DNA of 64,000 nt from Streptomyces polyasparticus (GTDB taxonomy: Bacteria > Actinomycetota > Actinomycetes > Streptomycetales > Streptomycetaceae). The position numbers were made by a program, and so were the translations under genes. Location of the stretch: positions 1 through 64,000 of the forward strand of contig NZ_JACTVJ010000012.1 of assembly GCF_014493765.1 (NCBI RefSeq), given 5' to 3'. Of the stretch, positions 26,943-35,262 are shown piece after piece. Below the pieces are notes generated by a model. The model was not told the DNA's origin. It ran no database searches and saw only the letters and a list, made by a program, of their open reading frames with translations. How positions within the stretch are numbered: position 1 is the first letter of the stretch; every line of letters begins with the position of its first letter.

Positions 26943-27254
26943 GTGAACCAGCCCGACCACGCGGACCTGGACCTGGCCGCGGTGCTCCACGCCCTGGGCG
27001 ATCCGGTCCGGCTGGCACTGGTCCGCCGAATGGCCGAGGACGGTGAAAGTGCATGCAGCCCGGACGGCGTTGACGTGCCCAGATCGACGCTGTCCAACCA
27101 CTGGCGAATCCTGCGCGAAGCCGGGATCACCCACACGCGGCGGATCGGAAAGGCACGCCTGATGGCTCTGCGTCGCGCCGAGCTCGACGCCCGCTTCCCA
27201 GGACTCCTCGCCGCCGTGTTGGCCGAGGCAGGCAATGAGCGCCGTAACAGGTAA
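26943..27254 (+). CDS. ArsR-family transcriptional regulator
   Basis: GTG 26943 follows GAGGAGGG. The 103-residue winged-helix protein has the ArsR core: LAAVLHALGDPVRLALVRRM, then the recognition helix VPRSTLSNHWRILREAG and wing THTRRIGKARLMALRR. There is one Cys (SACSPD) and no classical ELCVCDL metal site, so it probably senses an organic or redox cue. It likely represses itself and the divergent VOC gene. Confidence 0.88.
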   Translation: MNQPDHADLDLAAVLHALGDPVRLALVRRMAEDGESACSPDGVDVPRSTLSNHWRILREAGITHTRRIGKARLMALRRAELDARFPGLLAAVLAEAGNERRNR

Positions 27255-28029
27255 CAGCTCGCCGGCGAGCCTCACGGCCACGACGCCGAAATCGACTCCC
27301 GTCTCCATCCCGGGCGGCTGTGTCCGCGAGACGCACGCCTCAACGGGCGCCTTGCGTCCGCGTCCACCGCGATCTGCGGCTTGTACCTGCCGGTAACCGC
27401 TGCTGCCACGGGATCACGTGCGTCATCCATACTTCCTGGGTGCCGGTGTCAGGGGTTGAGGGTGCGGTATGCGGCCCACGTCTCCAACGCACCGGCCGGA
27501 ACCTCGAATCCACGCCGAGGAGACCGAACCCGCCGAACAGGTCGTCGATCTGATGGCCGCGCCCCAAGACTCCGCGCCCAGTGCGCGGGCCAGGCGCGGT
27601 GAACCCGCGGACGACGCCGGCGTGCACGCTCTCGCCCCGCGCCGCCAGTAGCCGGGCCCCGACGCAGAAGAAGGCCGCTGCCAGGCAACTGCTGCAAGAC
27701 ACCGCCGTGTGCCGGACACCCCGATCAGACCCGACGATGATCGGTGAGGCGCTCCCCCAGCCCCTGAAACACTCACCGCACCCTGCACGCGCACGCCACG
27801 GAGCACACCGGCGGCCACCCGTGCCCGGCCTCCTGACCGATACGTGGAAGCGGCCGGGACAACGCGGAGGCTTGGTGCAGCGAAGTATTGGATGCTCGGC
27901 GCTGTCGTGGACGTCAGCGAGTTCAGGCTCGTCACACCAGGGAACCTGGGCGAAGAAGGCGGCCCGAAAGCGGCGGAGCGTCTCAGAGCAGCCCGCACGT
28001 GCGGCCGAAAGCCCACGCTCAGAGCGGAC
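27255..28029. other. 775-bp gap without a convincing gene
   Basis: Several frames are open because of GC bias, but none has a recognisable domain, start signal or consistent codon position bias. It lies between the ArsR gene and the 3' end of the hydrolase. Confidence 0.55.
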
Positions 28030-28923
28030 TCAGGACAGGAAGTGCCTCAACAGCCGGTTGACGTCGGCCGGTTGCTCGGTGGGCAGGGAATGGTGGGACG
28101 CCTGCTCGAGCACGGTCACGGTGGCGTGCGGCAGCAGCTCGCGGGCCGTCACCGCTACTTTCCGCGCGTCGTGGGCTTTGCTGCGGCCGGCGAGGAGCAC
28201 CAGCGTCTCGACCGTGAAGGCCTGAAGGCTTTCCGGGCGCGGGCGCCGCATCCGAATAGCCTTGGGGCGCGGGGCGTATGCCGTGGCGGCGAGGAACTCC
28301 TGCCAAACCGGCTCAGCGGGAAGGCTCCCGGTCTCCCAGCGGTGAAAGGCGAGCATGCGCCGAGCGGTGGGCCGCGCAAGCATCGGCAGCGCGCGCAGCA
28401 CGTACCCGCTGCGCAGCCCGGCGAAGCAGCCGGTCGGGTCCAGCAGCGCGAGCCGGCTGACCCGCTTTGGGTCGTGCAGCGCGTAGTGGAGAGCTGTCCA
28501 CGCGCCATACGAGTGGCCGCACAACCGGACGCCGGCCAACCCCAGTCCGTCGAGCAGCGCGGCAAGCCAGGCCGTCAGATCCTCGCTGCTCCGCAGCGGC
28601 TGCCCGTCGTTTCGGCTGTGCCCCAGATCGCCGATCAGGTCGACGGCGTATACGCGATGGTGCTCAGCGAGGGCTTCCGCATTGGCGAACCAGGAGACGG
28701 ACGTACTACCGCCTCCCGGCAGCAGGACGAGCGGGATGCCGCCCTCCGGCCCGCTGACGTACGTACGCGTGCGGCCGTAGGGAGTAGGGATGTCGACGGC
28801 CTCGACCTTAACGGGCCACTGCCCAAGTACCGCGTCGTAGGCCGCGAAGAACGCCTTGCTGTCAGCCACCTGCTGCCCCCTCACCGCAATTGTCGGACGG
28901 TCGGCAGTCTCGCCGAGGAACAT
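28030..28923 (-). CDS. alpha/beta hydrolase
   Basis: A 297-residue alpha/beta hydrolase. The oxyanion region is LVLLPGGGSTSVSW, the nucleophile elbow is CGHSYGAW, the acid lies in the LVLLAGRSKAHDARK region, and the catalytic His is in QASHHSLPTEQ. Between them, YAVDLIGDLGHSRNDGQP is the conserved strand 4 segment. It has no signal peptide. ATG 28923 is the longest start; a GTG within VRGQQVADSKAFF would remove about 13 residues. Substrate unknown; an esterase or lactonase is plausible. Confidence 0.88.
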   Translation of the reverse strand: MFLGETADRPTIAVRGQQVADSKAFFAAYDAVLGQWPVKVEAVDIPTPYGRTRTYVSGPEGGIPLVLLPGGGSTSVSWFANAEALAEHHRVYAVDLIGDLGHSRNDGQPLRSSEDLTAWLAALLDGLGLAGVRLCGHSYGAWTALHYALHDPKRVSRLALLDPTGCFAGLRSGYVLRALPMLARPTARRMLAFHRWETGSLPAEPVWQEFLAATAYAPRPKAIRMRRPRPESLQAFTVETLVLLAGRSKAHDARKVAVTARELLPHATVTVLEQASHHSLPTEQPADVNRLLRHFLS

Positions 28924-29368
28924 TGCCGTCCGCTGGGAAACCCAGTACTGCGGGTCAGGCGTGGCAACCCATCTGCCGGACCTTGGACCCGCTGCGGATA
29001 CATGGCCACATCAGGCCGTCAACGTCAGCCCGATACGGGCGCGCCTCGATCGGGCACCCACGCCGATGCGGCAACGCACCCCGCTCGCCGTTCAACCCCG
29101 GCCCGGGGCGCGTGGCCGTCGGCTTGTACGCGCTGCTCACCGCCCTGTGGACACTGGTCGCGGCGCGTACGGACACGCCTGCCTGGACTTGACGTATCTT
29201 CCTGCCGCCCGCGCCGCCCCGTGTGCGACCGGCGAGGACGGCTCAAGGGTGCGGGGGCCTGCGCGCGGGGTTGGTCCGAACCTGCGCCGGGCCCGGTGGC
29301 GGGGTCGGTGGTCATGGCCTTACGTGATGGGTAAGAACTGTTGCGGTGATGCGAGGAACGGTGTCGAA
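28924..29368. other. 445-bp gap without a recognisable gene
   Basis: This tract lies between the divergent hydrolase start and the DUF998 pseudogene. No domain or clear promoter was identified. Confidence 0.5.
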
Positions 29369-29730
29369 GTGAGCCGCAAGGTCCCGGCCGATCGCCGTAC
29401 GGTCGTCGGCGCCTGCGCCTGAGTGCTGATCACCCAGCTGTTCGTCCTGCACTTCATCGTGCAGTCCCGCTGGCCGCGCCCCTACAGCTGGCGCCGGAAC
29501 TGGCTCAGCGACCTCGGCAAAGTGCAGTGCGGCGCGAGCAGCGGGGCCGGAGTGACGAAAGCCTGGGCCTGCTCACCCTGGCACCTCGCCATGGGCGTGT
29601 CCTTCGTCATGACCGGCATCCTCGTGGTGTCCGGCACCGTGCTGCTGGCCCGGACGCGTTCCCAGCGGGACGGATGGCTCGCGCGGCCCGACATCCACCG
29701 TGAGATTCCGACACGAAATTTGAAACCCTA
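29369..29730 (+). pseudogene. DUF998 membrane protein, nonsense and 3'-truncated
   Basis: GTG 29369 gives VSRKVPADRRTVVGACA, then an in-frame TGA at 29420-29422 where relatives have Trp. The frame resumes VLITQLFVLHFIVQSRW, PYSWRRNWLSDLGKVQCG and ACSPWHLAMGVSFVMTGILV, a clear DUF998 pattern with two membrane helices. It ends after about 110 of some 200 residues where it meets the 3' end of the HTH gene. Non-functional. Confidence 0.7.
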
Positions 29731-29738
29731 CAAGAACA

Positions 29739-30314
29739 TCAGGCGGCAAAGCCGACGCTCGTGCAGTACTCGTAAGCGCCCCACTGGGAGCCGAGGTCCG
29801 GCAGAATCCCGTCCGTCCACGCGGTATCGAGGCTCGCATGGTCACCGGCCGCCCAGGACTCCACAATCCGATCCCAGCGGCGGACATTCATCGACCGGAA
29901 CTCCACCACCCGCTGATGCGGACGCGCCACCCCGGACTGATTCAACGGATGGAACTCAACCCGGGTGCCGCGGCCTTGACGATTCAGGCGGCCCAACAGG
30001 TGACGGGCCACGTTCTGCCGACGCACCCTGCGATACGCGGCGTCAATCCGCTCGAGATTCTTCTTCGACGGGGAGCGCCTGCCGTCCAGCCACGCCTTCA
30101 GCGTGCGATCAGTGACAGTCAAACCGGCATCCTTGGCAGCCTGCCGGGCATGGCCCGTCCGGGTGAGGTATCGCAGACGGGCCATCAGACCCCGCTGCAC
30201 AGTGATCGGTGTGGCGATACCGCCCGCGAGTTCGTCCAGACGCCGGGCCACCAGATCACTCCCCCGGGCACCACGGGCGCCGAACTTCCCGAACTCCACA
30301 TTCCGCTCCGGCAC
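29739..30314 (-). CDS. HTH-containing hypothetical protein
   Basis: GTG 30314 follows GGAGGG at a good distance; a TTG at 30347 would add 11 residues without a site. The 191-residue protein has a basic helix-turn-helix-like region (AAKDAGLTVTDRTLKAWLDG), a very basic helix (RRVRRQNVARHLLGRLNRQG) and a conserved-looking acidic end, DGILPDLGSQWGAYEYCTSV. It is probably a DNA-binding protein of plasmids or integrative elements. Its general plan recalls telomere terminal proteins, but their signature motifs are absent. Confidence 0.6.
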   Translation of the reverse strand: MPERNVEFGKFGARGARGSDLVARRLDELAGGIATPITVQRGLMARLRYLTRTGHARQAAKDAGLTVTDRTLKAWLDGRRSPSKKNLERIDAAYRRVRRQNVARHLLGRLNRQGRGTRVEFHPLNQSGVARPHQRVVEFRSMNVRRWDRIVESWAAGDHASLDTAWTDGILPDLGSQWGAYEYCTSVGFAA

Positions 30315-30347
30315 CCCAACCCTCCACCCACCACGCGCTGATACCAA

Positions 30348-30882
30348 CTACCAGCAGAATATCCACCCGACCTCCGATCTGCCGCACGCCGACACACAAC
30401 CCATGCAACCCACACCGTGTCCCACATCCCCCGACACCAGCGCAGCGGGCCGTGTCCTCGATCCCTGCACCATCTCCGGCTTCCCCGCCGACGGCGACGC
30501 CGAGGCGGCTACACCGATCCACTCGCCCAAGGCCAGGCGAGGCGACGCACTCCGCAGACACCAGCGAGTACGGTCCGCGCCTTTCGCCCGTCCGGGAAGC
30601 CGAGTCGGGCTTGGTCTTGGCGGACGTCATCGGCAGGGCGAGGACGCGGCGGTCGTCAGGCAGGACAGCAGGCTCTGGGCGTGTCCACTCCCGGCAGGCA
30701 GTGGTGCGGCCCCAGTTGTCCTATCGCTACGACGACACATATCGACCGCGACGAAAGGCGGAATTCGGACACGAACAGGGGGTGCCCCGGTGAAGTGGTG
30801 GGGCACCCCCAGGGTGCGGAAACCCCCGGGGACACGGCGGAGGTTGTACCCATGCCGCCTGTCCAGTTCCGGGAGTTGCGGT
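30348..30882. other. 535-bp gap; terminator only
   Basis: No supported gene. It contains the hairpin at 30778-30810, which would end transcription of the tandem tendamistat-like genes on the minus strand. Confidence 0.55.
30778..30810 (-). terminator. 11-bp perfect stem-loop
   Basis: Arms GGGGGTGCCCC and GGGGCACCCCC with an 11-base loop lie about 72 bp past the stop of the downstream tendamistat-like gene. Confidence 0.75.
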
Positions 30883-31194
30883 TCAGCAGACGGCGGTGCG
30901 GTCGTACGTGCCGAAGATGCTCTCGTGGATGTAGAGCTTGGACACATTGGGCGACATCACGTAACACGGGCTGTCACCGGCGTTGTTGACGACCACCTGG
31001 ACCGACATGACCCTGCCGCACTTGTTCGTCAGCAGAACGTCGAAGCCATTGGGGGTGTTGGTGACGTACCGGTTGACACAGGCAGGGGCGGTACCACCGG
31101 CCGCGTAGGCGGCCGGGGACGACAGGGCGGTCGCTGCGAGCAGGGCGACGGCGGTGGTGGTGATGCGGGCTGCGTGCTTCATCGAAGTCCTCAT
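30883..31194 (-). CDS. secreted tendamistat-like peptide, copy 1
   Basis: ATG 31194 (after GAAGGGGA) gives 103 residues: a signal peptide ending SSPAAYA/AGG and a mature domain of about 72 residues with four cysteines. Spacings C-19-C-17-C-25-C and the tract GRVMSVQVVVNNAGDSPCYV match the tendamistat alpha-amylase inhibitor fold (15/17/27 spacing, VTVKVVY and LCY). The inhibitory Trp-Arg-Tyr triad is absent: that loop reads NTPNGFDVLLTNK and is four residues longer. So it is a family member by pattern, but amylase inhibition should not be assumed. It is 59 bp downstream of its paralogue. Confidence 0.7.
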   Translation of the reverse strand: MRTSMKHAARITTTAVALLAATALSSPAAYAAGGTAPACVNRYVTNTPNGFDVLLTNKCGRVMSVQVVVNNAGDSPCYVMSPNVSKLYIHESIFGTYDRTAVC

Positions 31195-31253
31195 GGGGTC
31201 CCCTTCGTGTGCGTGTGGAGAAACGGGATGGCCTGCAGAGATGTGGACCTCGG

Positions 31254-31562
31254 TCAGCAGACGGCGGTGCGGTCGTAGGTGCCGAAGACGCTCTCGTGGA
31301 TGTACAGCGCGGTGGCCCTGTTGGCCAGCACGTAGCACTTGCTGTCACCGGCGTTGTTGACGACCACCTGGACCGACATCGTGTAGCCGCAGTTGTTGGT
31401 CAGCAGCACGTCGAAGCCCTTGGAAGTGTCGGTGACGTAGCGGTTGATGCATGCAGGGGCGGTTCCGCCGGCCGCGTACGCGGTGGGCGAGGCCAGCAGG
31501 GCGGTCCCGAGTGTCATGGTCGCGACGGCGGCGGTGCGGGCTATACGACTGCGCACGAACAC
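31254..31562 (-). CDS. secreted tendamistat-like peptide, copy 2
   Basis: GTG 31562 sits eight bases after AAGGAG. The 102-residue product has a signal peptide ending SPTAYA/AGG and a mature domain about 80 percent identical to copy 1, with the same four cysteines and the same ending, HESVFGTYDRTAVC. The loop in place of the Trp-Arg-Tyr motif is DTSKGFDVLLTNN. The signal sequences of the two copies differ far more than the mature parts, which suggests purifying selection on the secreted domain after duplication. Confidence 0.7.
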   Translation of the reverse strand: MFVRSRIARTAAVATMTLGTALLASPTAYAAGGTAPACINRYVTDTSKGFDVLLTNNCGYTMSVQVVVNNAGDSKCYVLANRATALYIHESVFGTYDRTAVC

Positions 31563-32050
31563 GGCAGCACTCCTTGATCGTTGGGGAATGGCGACCAGAA
31601 TTTAGCATGCACACGACAAAGTTGAAATCGCTCAAAAGAAGGTAACTGACGGCCAGAAAAAGGGATTTGATGATTCCAATCGGAATCATCTTCTCGACTT
31701 TCAGTCGACCGCAAACCATCCTCTCTCGACGCCGACACCTCATACGAGACAGCCCGTCTGATATCGCTCGCGCCGTCGCTGGCGCACGATGCGGAGCGCC
31801 ATGAATTTCCGGCAACCCGTTGACCCGGCACCAGTCGATCCCGTTCCCGTTGGCCCTGGCACCAGCACACCTCCCCCGGCCGAACCCGAACCAGTGGGTC
31901 CCGAACAGGTGGATCCGGCACCTGAGCGCTACGCCGTCCTCCGGAGCGGCATCACCTTCACTGTCTGCTGCACCGCAGGTGGATAGAGCCGGAAACCGCA
32001 TCAGCCACGACCTCACTGTGTACCGGGGAAAGTACTTGCCGAATGGGAAA
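31563..32050. other. 488-bp gap with one doubtful small ORF
   Basis: This is comparatively AT-rich near 31600-31700, which fits a promoter for the tendamistat-like pair. A 61-codon frame from ATG 31801, with a GGAG five bases upstream, encodes a Pro/Val-rich peptide (RQPVDPAPVDPVPVGPG) to a stop at 31986. I do not have enough evidence to call it a gene. Confidence 0.4.
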
Positions 32051-32087
32051 CCTCGCGCTACTTTCCCGACAGGAAAGTAGCGCGAGG
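32051..32087 (+). promoter_or_regulatory. 16-bp perfect inverted repeat overlapping the ribosome site
   Basis: CCTCGCGCTACTTTCC and GGAAAGTAGCGCGAGG flank a 5-base spacer. The right arm runs into the GAGGAGG ribosome site of the membrane protein gene (ATG 32095). It is an operator for the winged-helix protein encoded next, or an RNA hairpin that hides the ribosome site. Confidence 0.65.
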
Positions 32088-32094
32088 AGGCCAC

Positions 32095-32580
32095 ATGAGT
32101 GACCAGGTACGGCCGGACGAAGCCGCCCGAGCACTCACGGAGATCGACCGGCGGCAGGCCCAGATCATCCGAGCGGCCAGCCTTCCCCGCTGGTTCTGGG
32201 CGGCCATCGGCTTCCTGCTGGTTGCGTTCGCAGTGATCGTCGACGCCACGCATGGCGCCCTCGTCCAGGTGGTGGCCGCCGTCGTATTCATGGCCGGTGC
32301 GCTCGCCGCTGTCGGGTCGGTGGCGTACCGCTCGGTCCGTGGTGCCCAGCCGCGCACCAACCTGGTCGGCCCTCGCGTCATGGCCGCGGACCTCGCCTTC
32401 ACAGCAGTCATCGTCGGCGTATCGCTGGCGGCCTCGTTCACCCTGACGGCGTCCGGGGTTTCGTACGCGGCGACCATCGGCGCCTCGACCACCGCCGCAA
32501 TCCTGGTGGTGGGCGGGCCGATGTACACGCGGTACCGGCAGGGCCTCATGCTTGCGAACCGGTCCGGGGGCCGACGGTGA
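32095..32580 (+). CDS. four-helix membrane protein
   Basis: A 161-residue protein with an acidic amino helix (EAARALTEIDRRQAQIIRAA) and four membrane segments, beginning WFWAAIGFLLVAFAVIV. The second gene of the pair overlaps it by GTGA. Such membrane protein plus winged-helix pairs are frequent in actinobacteria and often respond to envelope stress or drugs; the role here is unknown. Confidence 0.75.
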   Translation: MSDQVRPDEAARALTEIDRRQAQIIRAASLPRWFWAAIGFLLVAFAVIVDATHGALVQVVAAVVFMAGALAAVGSVAYRSVRGAQPRTNLVGPRVMAADLAFTAVIVGVSLAASFTLTASGVSYAATIGASTTAAILVVGGPMYTRYRQGLMLANRSGGRR

Positions 32581-32927
32581 TCGCGCCCAAGTTCGACGAG
32601 CTGATCCATGCGCCCACCCGGCTCTCGCTCGTCTCCCTGCTCGCGGCCGCCGAGTGGGAGGACTTCCGGTTTCTACGCGACACCGCCGGTCTGTCGGACT
32701 CCGCCCTGTCGAAACAGCTCACGACGCTTGAGGGCGCCGGCTATATCGAGATCCGCAAGGGGTTCGTCGGAAAACGGCCGCGCACGTCGGCGCGGCTCAC
32801 CCACGTCGGCCGGGCGGCCTTCGACCAGCACGTCGCGGCTCTGCAGGAGATTGTCGCCAAGGCGGGCGCGTCAGTACTTCCCTCGACCGCACAGGTACAG
32901 GAAGGCGCCGTTGACGGCGGTCAATAG
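32577..32927 (+). CDS. winged-helix regulator (PadR/MarR-like HTH_27)
   Basis: GTG 32577 overlaps the preceding stop. The 116-residue protein is a compact winged helix: FDELIHAPTRLSLVSLLAAA, recognition helix GLSDSALSKQLTTLEGAGYI, and wing RKGFVGKRPRTSARLTHVGR. It probably binds the inverted repeat at 32051-32087 and represses its own operon; this is inferred from position. Confidence 0.85.
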   Translation: MIAPKFDELIHAPTRLSLVSLLAAAEWEDFRFLRDTAGLSDSALSKQLTTLEGAGYIEIRKGFVGKRPRTSARLTHVGRAAFDQHVAALQEIVAKAGASVLPSTAQVQEGAVDGGQ

Positions 32928-33353
32928 CGGTGGCTGGAGCTGCCGTTGGCAGGGCATGGCCAAGGACCTGAAGCGATCATGGGATGCGGCCTCAGGGTGA
33001 TCTGACGGACGCCACCGGACCGACACTCGAGGTGATCGCCGAACTCGCCGCCGAGGTCGAGCCGTTGCGGCACCGGGCATCGCGAAGACATCGGTGGACT
33101 GTGGGACTCCTTGTCGGCGGGAGCAGCGGCCAAAACCTGCCCAGAGGCCCCGTGTCCGACCTCCTTGTCCCGCGCCACTTCAGCGTTCTCCACAGATCGC
33201 AGGCAGAAAAGTCCAATCGGACTTGGACGTTCCGCGCGCTTTCCGTGCGCGATGTTGACCGCATACGCCGTCGCTGGATTGGATTGCGAACAGAGATCCA
33301 GCGGGTAGAGATCCGATGACTCTGTCCGGTACCCCACGCCGACAGGAGCCGTA
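32928..33353. other. 426-bp upstream region of the glycosidase operon
   Basis: No supported gene. It holds the nested palindromes at 33209-33228 and a possible -35 (TTGACC at 33255-33260) without a clear -10. Confidence 0.5.
33209..33228. promoter_or_regulatory. nested palindrome upstream of the glycosidase operon
   Basis: AAGTCC-AATC-GGACTT (33209-33224) overlaps GTCCAA-TCGGAC-TTGGAC (33211-33228). It lies about 125 bp before the GH20 start and is a likely repressor or activator site; the protein is unknown. Confidence 0.45.
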
Positions 33354-35240
33354 GTGCTGCGCAGACGATCCATCTCACGGCTGCTGGGCACCCTTGCGAG
33401 CGCCCTGCTCATGGTCGCGGCACCGTTGCCCAGCGCCGCCGCCACGGTCGCCGCACACGAGCCGCCCGTCACCGTACCCGCCCTCGCCAACTGGACGCCT
33501 CAGGGCGGGAGTTATCTCCTCGGGCGGCACACGCGCATTGTCGTGGACGCCGGTGACACGGCGGCTCGTCGCGTCGCCGACACCCTCGGCGAGGACCTCC
33601 GCGCGGCCGGCCACGGTGCCGCCCCCGTAGCAGTCGGAGGGGACGCTGCGGTCCGTCGCGAGGACATCGTGGTCGATGTCGATCCCACCCGCGGCAAGGA
33701 CCTGGGCAAGGAAGGTTACGAACTCACTGCGGGCCGGACGCTCACCGTCACCGGCGCCACCGAGGCCGGTGCCTTCTACGGCACCCGTACCGTGCTCCAA
33801 CTCCTTGCCGCGGGTGCACGGATACCGGCGGGGCGGACCGTGGACGTCCCGCAGTACGCCGAGCGCGGCGTCGGGGTGTGCGCCTGCTACATCCACATCA
33901 CCACCGAGTGGCTCGAAAACCTCGTCCGCGACATGGCGTACCACAAGCTCAACCACCTGCTCCTCGAGCTGAAGGTGAAAAGCGACGCCCACCCCGAGGC
34001 CAACTCCTGGAGCTACTACACCAAGGACGAGATACGCCGGCTCGTCGCACTCGGCGCGAAGTACCACGTCACGATCGTCCCGGAGATCAACTCACCCGGC
34101 CATATGGACCCGTGGATCGAGAACCGGCCCGATCTCCAGCTCACCGACAGCGACGGCAAGCCGCAGCCGTCCAGGCTCGATGTCACCGCACCCGAGGCCT
34201 TCGCCTACTACACCTCGCTGATCGACGAGTACAGCGAGGTGTTCACGGCCGACTCCTGGCACATGGGCGCCGACGAGTACATGCTCGGCTCGGACTTCGC
34301 CAAGTACCCGCACGTCCTTCAGTACGCACACGAGAAGTACGGCCCGGACGCCACGCCGCAGGACGCGTTCATCGACTTCGTCAACCGCGTCCATGACTAC
34401 GCCGCTGCCAAGGGCAAGCGGCTGCGGATCTGGAACGACGGTCTCACCGGCGACAACACCGTGCCCGTCAAGGACGGTACGACCGTCGAGCACTGGCTCA
34501 ACGTCAAGACGAAACCCAGCGAGATCCTCGCCCAGGGCTACCCGCTGCTGAACGCCTCGTACGCGCTGTACCTCGTGCGCGGCGGCTTCCACATGAACAC
34601 CAAGTCGCTCTACGAGCAGCGGTGGGACCCGCGCAGCTTCGAGGGCGAGAAGGTCGCCTCGAGCGAGGGCATCACCGGAGCGAAGATCAGTCTCTGGCCG
34701 GACAACGGCCGCGGTGAGACCGAGAACGAGGTCGCCGCGAGCATGGACCTGCCGCTGCGCTACGTCGCCCAGACCACATGGGGTGTGCCGAACCCGGATG
34801 CCACGTACGAGGCCTTCGCCGCCCGCGCCAAGAAGATCGGCCACGCTCCCGGCCACCGTGACCTGACCCGGCTGCCCGTCGCCGAAGGCACGTACACCCT
34901 GCGCGACACCCGGGGCAGGCTCGCCCCCGCGAACTGGCGGATCGGCCGCACCGCCGACGGCTACGCCACGCTCACCTCGGCGTCGACCGGACTGTGCGCC
35001 GAGACACGCAGCGGGAAGCTGACGCTCAACACCCCGCTGCAGCCCGGCACTCCGGTCACGCAGGAGACCTGCTCGGCATCGAACACGCTGCAGCGCTGGC
35101 AGCTCACCGAGGTCCGTGGCGGCTATCGCCTCACCAACGCGATCACGCAGATGGCGGTCCACGTCACCGCGGACGGCCGGATGCTCCAGTACCCGGCCGA
35201 CCAGCGGCCGCCCGCCGTCTGGCGACTCTCCCCCCACTGA
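33354..35240 (+). CDS. secreted GH20 glycosidase, probable lacto-N-biosidase
   Basis: GTG 33354 follows AGGAG. The 628-residue product has a signal peptide ending in PSAAA, a GH20b-like amino domain, and a GH20 barrel with the catalytic pair D307-E308 in WHMGADEYM. Substrate-binding Trp residues follow, as does a ricin-B-like carboxyl region (about 490-625, QxW-type RWQLTEVRGGYRL). The GADEYM form and overall length resemble the Streptomyces and Bifidobacterium lacto-N-biosidases more than the roughly 530-residue hexosaminidases. That specificity is inference; beta-N-acetylhexosaminidase is the alternative. It is in an operon with the fucosidase. Confidence 0.85.
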   Translation: MLRRRSISRLLGTLASALLMVAAPLPSAAATVAAHEPPVTVPALANWTPQGGSYLLGRHTRIVVDAGDTAARRVADTLGEDLRAAGHGAAPVAVGGDAAVRREDIVVDVDPTRGKDLGKEGYELTAGRTLTVTGATEAGAFYGTRTVLQLLAAGARIPAGRTVDVPQYAERGVGVCACYIHITTEWLENLVRDMAYHKLNHLLLELKVKSDAHPEANSWSYYTKDEIRRLVALGAKYHVTIVPEINSPGHMDPWIENRPDLQLTDSDGKPQPSRLDVTAPEAFAYYTSLIDEYSEVFTADSWHMGADEYMLGSDFAKYPHVLQYAHEKYGPDATPQDAFIDFVNRVHDYAAAKGKRLRIWNDGLTGDNTVPVKDGTTVEHWLNVKTKPSEILAQGYPLLNASYALYLVRGGFHMNTKSLYEQRWDPRSFEGEKVASSEGITGAKISLWPDNGRGETENEVAASMDLPLRYVAQTTWGVPNPDATYEAFAARAKKIGHAPGHRDLTRLPVAEGTYTLRDTRGRLAPANWRIGRTADGYATLTSASTGLCAETRSGKLTLNTPLQPGTPVTQETCSASNTLQRWQLTEVRGGYRLTNAITQMAVHVTADGRMLQYPADQRPPAVWRLSPH

Positions 35241-35262
35241 CCCGAGCGCAAAGGACCCGCAT

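Noticed and set aside
29739-30314. Telomere terminal protein (Tpg)
   Set aside because: The basic HTH plan is reminiscent, but the conserved Tpg segments after the HTH are not present.
33100-33353. DasR site before the GH20 gene
   Set aside because: No TGGTCTAGACCA-like sequence is present; the palindromes there have a different core.
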